Source: Streptomyces flavidovirens DSM 40150 (lineage in GTDB: Bacteria; Actinomycetota; Actinomycetes; Streptomycetales; Streptomycetaceae). Taken from it: a DNA stretch of 64,000 bases. Shown one piece after another: positions 49,349 to 56,478 of this stretch (the first letter of the stretch is position 1; every line of letters starts with the position of its first letter). The notes under the pieces were generated by a model, which was not told the DNA's origin, did not search any database, and was given only the letters and a program-made list of their open reading frames with translations. A program made the translations under genes and the position numbers. The stretch covers positions 133,898 to 197,897 of the forward strand of contig NZ_KE386846.1 of NCBI RefSeq assembly GCF_000429085.1. Reading direction: 5' to 3'.

Positions 49349-51436
49349 TCAGCGGCGGCCCGCCGGCAGGCCCGCGCCCTGCGCGAGGTCCTCGGCGAGC
49401 AGCCGCTTGGCGATCGCGTCGAGGGCGGCCAGCAGCTCCTCGCTGCCCGGCCGCCCGCCGTCGTCCATCTCCAGTCGGTCGCCGAGCCACCGCGACCATG
49501 CCGCCGCGATCACTTCGGCCTCGCGTTCGCCCGCCGGGGTGTGCGAGAGCAGGTTGCCGTCGCGGGTGAGGTAGCCCTCGTCCACCATCCGGTCGAAGAC
49601 CGGCAGCAGTACCTCCGGCGGGACGTTGCGGCGGGCGGCGATCAGGCCGATGCTGGCATGTCCGACGATCCGGGTCAGCAGGGCCACCTGCATGACCGCC
49701 CAGGCGCCCGCGACGTCCAGACGGGTGTCGGAGCCGCTGACGATCCAGCGCGCCGTGTCGGGGCCCTTGTCGCGGAGGATCTGCGCGACGGACAGTTCGA
49801 GGAGCTTGGCCGAATCGCCCGTACCGGGGGACGCGAACCCCTCGCCCATGTCGGTCGAGCCGGCGCGGGCGGTGTCACGCAGCTTGACCTGCTTGAGGAA
49901 CAGCGACACCACGAAGCCCACGACCGCGACCGGGACCGTCCACAGGAACACCGTGTGCAGCGAGTCGGCGTACGCCTGGACGATCGGCTCCGCCTGCGCG
50001 GACGGCAGCGCGTGCACGCCTTCCGGGCTCTGCGCCGCGCGGGTGAGGGCCGCTGGATCCGCCCCGCCGGCGCCGGCCGCCTCGGTGATGCCCGTGGTGA
50101 GGTTCGGCCGCAGGGAGTTGGCGAAGATCGTGCCGAAGACGGCGGTGCCGAACGACATGCCGAGCGTACGGAAGAAGGTGACGCCGGAGGTGGCCGTGCC
50201 GAGGTCCGTGTACACCACGGTGTTCTGCACGGCGATCGTCAGGACCTGCATGCACAGGCCGATGCCGAGGCCGAGCACGAACATGTAGAGCGATTCGAGC
50301 CAGGCGGCCGAGTCCGTCCCCATCAGGGACAGCAGGAACAGGCCGACGCCCATCACCAGCGAGCCGGCGATCGGGAAGATCCGGTACGTGCCCGTCTTGC
50401 TGACGACGTTGCCGCTGAAGACGGACGCGATGAGCAGGCCGGCGATCAGGGGGAGCGTACGGACGCCCGAGACCGTCGCGGAGTCCCCGTCGACGTACTG
50501 GAGATACGTCGGCAGGAAGATCATCGCGCCGAGCATCGCGAAACCGACGACGAAGCTGAGGATCGAGCAGACGGTGAAGACGGGGTTCGAGAACAGCCGC
50601 ATGGGCAGCATGGGCTCGGCGGCGCGCGTCTCGGCGTAACAGAACAGCGCGAGCGCGATGAGGCCGCCCGCGAAGAGGCCGATGATGACACCCGAACCCC
50701 AGGCGTACTCGTTTCCGCCCCAACTGGTAGCCAGGATCAGCGCGCTCGCGCCGACCGCCACGAGCGCGATGCCGAGGTAGTCGATGACGGGGCGGACGGC
50801 GGAGCGTACGGACGGGATGTTGCGGGCGGCGGCGATGACGACGACGATCGCGATCGGTACGTTCACGTAGAACGCCCAGCGCCAGGTGAGGTGGTCGGTG
50901 AAGAGGCCGCCGATGAGCGGGCCGATGACGGTGGCGATGCCGAAGACCGCTCCGATGGCGCCCTGGTACTTGCCGCGCTCGCGCAGCGGGATGACGTCGG
51001 CGATCAGCGCCATCGAGGTGACCATGAGGCCACCGGCGCCGATGCCCTGGAGCGCGCGCCAGGCGATCAGCAGGGTCATGTTGCCGGCGAGCCCGCAAAG
51101 GAAAGAGCCGGTGATGAAGACGACGGCCGAGACCTGGAAGACGAGCTTGCGGCCGAAGAGGTCACCGAACTTGCCGACGAGGACGGTGGCGACGGTTTCG
51201 GCCAGCAGGTAGGCGGTGACCACCCACGACATGTGCTCGGCGCCGCCGAGTTCCGCGACGATCGTCGGCAGGGCGGTACCGACGATCGTCTGGTCGAGAG
51301 CCGCCAGCAGCATGCCGAGCATGATCGTGCCGAAGACGATGTTGCGCTGCCGCCGGTCGAGCACGGGCGGCACGGAAGCGGCCGCCGGTGCGGATAGCGG
51401 GGCCGTGGCCGGGCTGGGCTGGCGGGTGGTGGTCAC
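49349..51436 (-). CDS. DHA2-family drug exporter with C-terminal winged-helix-like domain
   Basis: The 695-residue protein is a 14-helix MFS exporter. It has AALDQTIVGTALPTIVAELG in helix 1, the loop GKFGDLFGRKLVFQVSAV, and the antiporter motif GAIGAVFGIATVIGPLIGGL in helix 5. After helix 14 (VVGFVVSLFLKQVKL) comes an unusual 170-residue cytoplasmic tail. Its part AARRNVPPEVLLPVFDRMVD then EGYLTRDGNLLSHTPAGERE resembles a MarR-like winged helix. Similar fused exporters exist in actinomycetes. GTG 51436 has GAGG eight bases upstream. It is convergent with the HTTM gene at a distance of 12 bases. Confidence 0.87.
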   Translation of the reverse strand: MTTTRQPSPATAPLSAPAAASVPPVLDRRQRNIVFGTIMLGMLLAALDQTIVGTALPTIVAELGGAEHMSWVVTAYLLAETVATVLVGKFGDLFGRKLVFQVSAVVFITGSFLCGLAGNMTLLIAWRALQGIGAGGLMVTSMALIADVIPLRERGKYQGAIGAVFGIATVIGPLIGGLFTDHLTWRWAFYVNVPIAIVVVIAAARNIPSVRSAVRPVIDYLGIALVAVGASALILATSWGGNEYAWGSGVIIGLFAGGLIALALFCYAETRAAEPMLPMRLFSNPVFTVCSILSFVVGFAMLGAMIFLPTYLQYVDGDSATVSGVRTLPLIAGLLIASVFSGNVVSKTGTYRIFPIAGSLVMGVGLFLLSLMGTDSAAWLESLYMFVLGLGIGLCMQVLTIAVQNTVVYTDLGTATSGVTFFRTLGMSFGTAVFGTIFANSLRPNLTTGITEAAGAGGADPAALTRAAQSPEGVHALPSAQAEPIVQAYADSLHTVFLWTVPVAVVGFVVSLFLKQVKLRDTARAGSTDMGEGFASPGTGDSAKLLELSVAQILRDKGPDTARWIVSGSDTRLDVAGAWAVMQVALLTRIVGHASIGLIAARRNVPPEVLLPVFDRMVDEGYLTRDGNLLSHTPAGEREAEVIAAAWSRWLGDRLEMDDGGRPGSEELLAALDAIAKRLLAEDLAQGAGLPAGRR

Positions 51437-51735
51437 CCTTGCACCCTCACACCGGCGCGGACGGCGCGCACGCGGTGACGCCCGTACGCCGTAGGCGTGT
51501 GCCGTGCGGCTCCGCCGCGCAGGGCGCCGCCCCGGACCCCGCTCCTCAAACGCCGGAGGGGCTGGGCTGGATGTGGTCGCGGCAACTATTCAGCCCGCCC
51601 CTTCCCGAACTGGGGCTGGGGCCTGCCCCAGTTCGGGAAGAGGCGGGGTGGGGAAAGGCACCGCAGGGTCCGGGTCGGGCGGGTCCGGGGTGGGCAGGAT
51701 TCAGGGACGGGTGATCCGGGCTGAGGGGGGACGGC
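51437..51735. other. Gene-free divergent region with dispersed-repeat sequence
   Basis: Between two divergent genes lie 299 bases without a supported gene. The sequence CTCAAACGCCGGAGGGGCTG (51544-51563) resembles short elements scattered between genes of many streptomycetes, and a variant is present at 39063-39081. A long perfect hairpin follows at 51601-51640. Promoters for both genes must lie here, but I could not pick them with confidence. Confidence 0.5.
51601..51640. repeat. Perfect 16-bp inverted repeat
   Basis: CTTCCCGAACTGGGGC (51601-51616) and GCCCCAGTTCGGGAAG (51625-51640) are perfect reverse complements around an eight-base loop. The hairpin sits upstream of two divergent genes, not after a gene, so a plain terminator role is doubtful; a dispersed palindromic element is more likely. 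Confidence 0.8.
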
Positions 51736-53178
51736 ATGGCGGGCTTCGCGGTGATCGGCGGCGGTATCGCCGGACTGGCGGCGGCACTCTTCGCGGCCAG
51801 ACGCGGAAACCGCGTAACGGTCTTCGAACGCGACGCCCGGGCCCCCGGCACCAGCGGCTCCACCCTGGACGAGGACTTCTTCGGCCGGCGGCGCACCGGC
51901 GTACCGCAGGCCGCCCAGCCCCACCTCATGCTCGGCGCCGCCCGCTCCGTGCTCCGCACCGAAGCCCCCGACGTCTACGACACGATCATGCGGCTCGGTG
52001 CCCGCGAACGGCACGAGCTGGACTGGTTCGAGGAACGGCCCCCGGCCCGCCCCGGCGACGAGGATCTGGTGACGGTCCAGGCCCGGCGCATCGTCGTCGA
52101 GACGGCGCTCACCGACGCGCTGCACGCCGAGCCGCGCGCCGCCCTGCGCTACGGCGAGCCCGCCACCGGACTGCTCGTCGACCCGTCGTCCACCCCGCCG
52201 CGCGTCCGTGGCGTACGGACGCCACTCGGGGCGTACGAAGCCGAGCTGGTGATCGACGCGGGCGGCCGCCGGTGCGCCTCGGGGGAGTGGCTGACCGGGG
52301 CGGGCTGCCGGCCCCCGCTGGTGGAGCGCCACCGTACCGGCATCGCGTACTTCTGCCGCTGGTACCGGCTGCCGGACGGGCGCGCGGACGGCCCCGCCCG
52401 GCCCTGGACCGTGTCCGGCGGAACGTTCGCCGGATGTGCCGTCTTCCCCGCCGACAACGGGCTGTTCGCCGTCACGCTCTTCGTCCACACCGAGGACCCG
52501 ACGCGCGGCGCGCTCCGCGACCCCGCCGTCTTCGAGGCGGCGGCCCGCACCTTCCCGCCGGGGGAAGCATGGCTGGAGCTGGGGGCGCGGCCGCTCTCCC
52601 CGGTGCTCGCGACAGCCGGTCTCGACAACCGCTGGAGCTCTCTCGTCGACGAACAGGGGCCCATCGCCACAGGCATGGTCGGCGTCGGCGACGCCGTCAC
52701 CCACACCAACCCGACCATCGCACAAGGCATGTCGCTCGCCCTGTGGACGGCCCGCCGGGTCGCCCGCGAGACGGACCCCGGCGCGGGCCGCGACCGGGGC
52801 CACGGCTGTGCCCCGCGCCCCGGCACCGGCTCCCCGGACTTCGTGACCGAGCACTACGCCTGGGCACTGCGCACCCTCAAGCCCTGGTTCGACTTCCAGG
52901 TCACGACCGACCGCGCGATCGGCGAGCGCTTCGCCGTCCGCGACTTCGGGGCGGGACCCACCCGGCAGCTCGCGGCGCTCTTCGAGTGCGCCCAGGAGGA
53001 CCCGGAGGTCATGCGGGCCCGCGCCAAGGTCCGGCACCTCGCGGCGCCACCCTCGGAGGCGTACGGAGCACCGGAGGTCAGGGCCCGCGTTGCGGCCTGG
53101 CTCGCGGCCCGCCCCGACTACGTACCGGGCACGGCCGGCCCCGACCGCCGCGAATGGGACAAGATCACCGCGCCCTGA
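51736..53178 (+). CDS. FAD-dependent oxidoreductase
   Basis: The 480-residue flavoprotein has an N-terminal Rossmann FAD site (AVIGGGIAGLAAALFAARRG, then VFERDARAPG). A middle segment IDAGGRRCASGEW matches the DG-type FAD contact, and GMVGVGDAVTHTNPTIAQGM binds FAD near the C-terminus. This is the class A monooxygenase/geranylgeranyl-reductase-like superfamily. The hallmark GHPGPP-type hydroxylase residues are not evident, so hydroxylase or halogenase-like roles are not supported over others. The substrate is unknown. It ends 8 bases before the convergent ligase gene. Confidence 0.8.
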   Translation: MAGFAVIGGGIAGLAAALFAARRGNRVTVFERDARAPGTSGSTLDEDFFGRRRTGVPQAAQPHLMLGAARSVLRTEAPDVYDTIMRLGARERHELDWFEERPPARPGDEDLVTVQARRIVVETALTDALHAEPRAALRYGEPATGLLVDPSSTPPRVRGVRTPLGAYEAELVIDAGGRRCASGEWLTGAGCRPPLVERHRTGIAYFCRWYRLPDGRADGPARPWTVSGGTFAGCAVFPADNGLFAVTLFVHTEDPTRGALRDPAVFEAAARTFPPGEAWLELGARPLSPVLATAGLDNRWSSLVDEQGPIATGMVGVGDAVTHTNPTIAQGMSLALWTARRVARETDPGAGRDRGHGCAPRPGTGSPDFVTEHYAWALRTLKPWFDFQVTTDRAIGERFAVRDFGAGPTRQLAALFECAQEDPEVMRARAKVRHLAAPPSEAYGAPEVRARVAAWLAARPDYVPGTAGPDRREWDKITAP

Positions 53179-53186
53179 CGGCCACA

Positions 53187-54263
53187 TCACCGTGGTCTGA
53201 GAACGTCCGCCAGGTTGTAGCTCACCGGTTCCTCCAACTGGGCGTACGTGCAGCTCTCGGGCGTACGGTCCTCGCGCCAGCGCCGGAACCTGGCCGTGTG
53301 CCGGAAGCGGTCGCCCTCCATGTGGTCGTACGCGACCTCGCACACCCGCTCCGGGCGCAGCGCCACCCACGACAGATCCTTCTTGCCGGACCAGCGGCTC
53401 GGGGCGCCGGGCATCCGGGAACTCTCGTGCGCGGCGACGTCCGACCAAGCCGCCCACGGGTGGCCCTCCGCCTCCGGCGACTCCATGCGCAGCGGACCCA
53501 GCTCGTCGATCAGCTCCTGGCGGCGGCGCATCGGGAACGCCGCGCACACCCCGACGTGCTGAAGTGTGCCCGCCTCGTTGTACAGGCCGAGGAGGAGCGA
53601 GCCGACGACGGCGCCCGTCTTGTGGAACCGGTAGCCGGCGACGACGCAGTCCGCCGTCCGCTCGTGCTTGATCTTGTACATCAGACGGGTGTCGGGGCGG
53701 TACGGCATGGACTCCGGCTTGGCCAGCACCCCGTCGAGGCCCGCGCCCTCGAAGTGCTCGAACCACTCCCTGGCCACCTCGATGTCGTTCGTCGCGGGCG
53801 CCAGGTAGACCGGGGGCGGGGCGCCCTCCAGCACCCCGGCCAGGGCGCTGCGCCGGTACACGAACGGGGCGTCGAGCAGGGCCTCGTCGTCCAGGGCGAG
53901 CAGGTCGAACGCGATGAAGCTCGCCGGCGTCCGCTCGGCGAGCGTCCGCACCCGCGAGTCCGCCGGATGGATGCGCTCGCTCAGCCGGTCGAAGTCGAGC
54001 CGGCCGTCGTGGACGATCACGATCTCGCCGTCCACCACGCAGCGGGGCGGCAGCGCGGCGCGCAGGGACTCGACCAGCTCGGGGAAGTAGCGGGTCAGTG
54101 ACTTGCCCGTCCTGCTGCCGATCTCCATCTCGTCGCCGTCCCGGTGGACGATCGCCCGGAACCCGTCCCACTTGGCCTCGTACTGCATGCCGGGCCCCGG
54201 CGGGATGGTGGCCACGGCCTTGGCCAGCATCGGTTTGACGGGCGGCATCACCGGCAGATCCAT
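53187..54263 (-). CDS. ligC: ATP-dependent DNA ligase (LigC-type)
   Basis: The 358-residue ligase has the adenylation motif EAKWDGFRAIVH, with Lys 31 taking the AMP. It also has the RxG element IGSRTGKSLTRYFPEL, motif III with VDGEIVI, motif IV LDGVLAK, and motif V LMYKIKHERTADCVVAGY. An OB domain with motif VI-like FRHTARFRRWREDRTPESCT completes the nucleotidyltransferase. Length and layout match the stand-alone LigC ligases of actinomycetes, linked to repair rather than replication. It is divergent from a PolDom primase/polymerase gene, which suggests that they work on the same end-joining or gap-filling task. Confidence 0.88.
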   Translation of the reverse strand: MDLPVMPPVKPMLAKAVATIPPGPGMQYEAKWDGFRAIVHRDGDEMEIGSRTGKSLTRYFPELVESLRAALPPRCVVDGEIVIVHDGRLDFDRLSERIHPADSRVRTLAERTPASFIAFDLLALDDEALLDAPFVYRRSALAGVLEGAPPPVYLAPATNDIEVAREWFEHFEGAGLDGVLAKPESMPYRPDTRLMYKIKHERTADCVVAGYRFHKTGAVVGSLLLGLYNEAGTLQHVGVCAAFPMRRRQELIDELGPLRMESPEAEGHPWAAWSDVAAHESSRMPGAPSRWSGKKDLSWVALRPERVCEVAYDHMEGDRFRHTARFRRWREDRTPESCTYAQLEEPVSYNLADVLRPR

Positions 54264-54358
54264 GGTTCGATTCTGCGGCTGTTCGCGGCGGATCGCCCGC
54301 TATGGCCCCGGCGTGGCCCGGTATGCGGTAAAAGCCCGACCGGCTTAGCGTGGCGGAC

Positions 54359-55372
54359 ATGGGTGAAGCGGTGGAGCTGCATGCCGGAGAGCGGACCGTA
54401 CGGCTGTCCAGCCCGGACAAGATCTACTTTCCCGAGTCCGGCTACACGAAGTGGGACGTGGCGCAGTACTACCTGGCCGTGGGCGACGGGATCACCCGCG
54501 CCCTGCGCGACCGCCCGACCACACTCGAACGCTTCCCCGAGGGCATCGGCGGCGAGTCCTTCTTCCAGAAGCGTGTCCCCAAGAACCTGCCCGACTGGAT
54601 CCCCACCGCCCGGATCGCCTTCCCCAGCGGCCGTACGGCCGACGAGATGTGCCCCACCGAGACCGCCGCCGTGCTCTGGGCCGCGAACCTGGGCTGCCTG
54701 ACCTTCCACCCCTGGCCGGTACGCCGCGACCGCCCCGAACACCCCGACGAGCTGCGCATCGACCTGGACCCGCAGCCCGGCACGGACTTCGCGGACGCGG
54801 TCAGGACCGCCCACGAACTCCACGCCCTGCTCGACGAACACAACCTGCGCGGCTGGCCCAAGACCTCCGGCGGCCGCGGACTGCACGTGTACGTGCCGAT
54901 CGAGCCCCGCTGGACGTTCACGGAGGTACGCCGCGCCGCCATCGCCGTCGGCCGCGAACTCCAGCGGCGCATGCCCGACCGGGTCACCACCGCCTGGTGG
55001 AAGGAAGAACGCGGCGAGAAGATCTTCGTCGACTACAACCAGACGGCGCGCGACCGCACCATCGCCTCGGCGTACTCCGTACGCCCGAGGCCGCACGCCC
55101 CCGTCTCCGCGCCGCTGACCTGGGACGAACTCGACGAGGCCGACCCGCGCGAGTTCGACATCGCCACCATGCCGGTCCGGTTCGCCGAACTCGGCGACGT
55201 ACACGCGGACATGGACGACCACGCGTTCGGTCTGGAAAGCCTGCTGGAGCTGGCCGAGCGGGACGAACGCGACCACGGCATGGGCGACATGCCGTACCCG
55301 CCGGACTACCCGAAGATGCCGGGCGAGCCGAAACGCGTCGCGCCGAGCAGGGCGAAGCGCGAGGACGCGTGA
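54359..55372 (+). CDS. LigD-type primase-polymerase (PolDom)
   Basis: The 337-residue protein is a stand-alone archaeo-eukaryotic primase polymerase, like the polymerase domain of LigD. It starts with KIYFPESGYTKWDVAQYY, has the catalytic acidic pair in LRIDLDPQPGTDF and the primer-template segment TSGGRGLHVYVPI. FVDYNQTARDRTIASAYSVR, carrying the third Asp, follows. These enzymes fill gaps at double-strand breaks, often using ribonucleotides, in non-homologous end joining. ATG 54359 has no ribosome site; TAGCGT lies seven bases upstream and may be the -10 of a leaderless mRNA. No Ku gene is in the window. Confidence 0.9.
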   Translation: MGEAVELHAGERTVRLSSPDKIYFPESGYTKWDVAQYYLAVGDGITRALRDRPTTLERFPEGIGGESFFQKRVPKNLPDWIPTARIAFPSGRTADEMCPTETAAVLWAANLGCLTFHPWPVRRDRPEHPDELRIDLDPQPGTDFADAVRTAHELHALLDEHNLRGWPKTSGGRGLHVYVPIEPRWTFTEVRRAAIAVGRELQRRMPDRVTTAWWKEERGEKIFVDYNQTARDRTIASAYSVRPRPHAPVSAPLTWDELDEADPREFDIATMPVRFAELGDVHADMDDHAFGLESLLELAERDERDHGMGDMPYPPDYPKMPGEPKRVAPSRAKREDA

Positions 55373-55379
55373 GCGCCGT

Positions 55380-56468
55380 ATGAACGAGGCATCGGGAGAG
55401 GGCACGGACGCGGCGCACGGTGCACACGGGAGGCCGCCGACGCGCGCCGAGAAATGGGCGGCCTTCAAGGAGTCGCCGTTCCTGCCCGCACTCGTGCTGG
55501 TCTTCATCCTCGCGCTCGCCGCCGGACTCTTCGCCGGCTCCTACACGTACACGATGGCCAACCCGACCCCGCACCGCGTTCCCACCGCGGTGGTCGGCGA
55601 CATGGAGGCGCCGCGCGAGCGGACGTTCGTCACCGGCCTGGAGAAGGCGCTCAACACCTCGCTCGTCCTGACCCGTTACGGCACGGGCGCCGAAGCCCGC
55701 GAGGCCGTGGAAGAGCAGGAGGAGTTCGCGATCCTGCGGACCAGGGGCACCGGCGTGGAGCTCGACGTGGCGGGTGCGTCCGGTGCCTCCGTCGCGCAGG
55801 TCCTCGCCGAGACGGCCGCGAAAGTCGGTCAACAGACCGGTGTACCGGTCCTGATCAGGGACATCAAGCCGCTGCAGGACGGCGATCCGCGCGGACTGGC
55901 CCTCTTTTACATCTCACTCGCCGCCGTCATCATCGGTTTCGTCGGGGCGATTCAGCTGAGCGTCCATGCCCGCGCGCTGAACCCCGCCGAGCGGATCGCC
56001 TTCACCGTCGCCTACTCACTCCTCGGCGCGTTCGCGATCGCCGCCGTCGTGGACTGGCTGCTCGGCGCGCTAGACCTGCCGTTCGCCGAGTCGTGGCTGA
56101 TCCTGGCGCTGACCATGTTCACGTCGGGCATGGTCTTCACGATGTTCAACACCCTGATCGGGCGGTGGGCCATGCTCCCCACCTGGGGCCTGATGGTGCT
56201 CCTCGGCAACCCCTCGTCGGGCGGCGCGGTGTCCTGGCCGCTGCTCCCCTCCGTACTCGGCCACATCGGTCAGTGGCTGCCGCCGGGCGCCTCCGTCAAC
56301 GCCCAGCACACGGCCGTGTACTTCCCGGACCACCAGCACCTCTTCCCCTTCCTGGTGCTGGCCGCCTGGGCACTGGTGTCCTGCACGGTCTTCTGGGTGT
56401 ACCGCCACCGCCACCCCGGCGGCCGCGACCACGCGCCTGCGCACGCGGCCGCACCCGCCGGGGCGTAG
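55380..56468 (+). CDS. DUF3533/ABC-2-like membrane protein
   Basis: The 362-residue protein has a first helix near residues 35-55 (ALVLVFILALAAGLFAGSYT). A large extracytoplasmic loop of about 130 residues follows, then a cluster of about six helices (for example ALFYISLAAVIIGFVGAIQL and ESWLILALTMFTSGMVFTMF). This matches the ABC-2 permease/YhgE-like DUF3533 group. The family is linked to export of peptides or to phage infection receptors in other bacteria; no ATPase is encoded beside it. It follows the PolDom gene after 7 bases, perhaps sharing its mRNA. Confidence 0.75.
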   Translation: MNEASGEGTDAAHGAHGRPPTRAEKWAAFKESPFLPALVLVFILALAAGLFAGSYTYTMANPTPHRVPTAVVGDMEAPRERTFVTGLEKALNTSLVLTRYGTGAEAREAVEEQEEFAILRTRGTGVELDVAGASGASVAQVLAETAAKVGQQTGVPVLIRDIKPLQDGDPRGLALFYISLAAVIIGFVGAIQLSVHARALNPAERIAFTVAYSLLGAFAIAAVVDWLLGALDLPFAESWLILALTMFTSGMVFTMFNTLIGRWAMLPTWGLMVLLGNPSSGGAVSWPLLPSVLGHIGQWLPPGASVNAQHTAVYFPDHQHLFPFLVLAAWALVSCTVFWVYRHRHPGGRDHAPAHAAAPAGA

Positions 56469-56478
56469 CGCGCGCGGC

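Noticed and set aside
51601..51640. Perfect hairpin as transcription terminator of the exporter gene
   Set aside because: It lies upstream of the exporter start and of the flavoprotein start, not after any gene, so it was recorded as a palindromic repeat.
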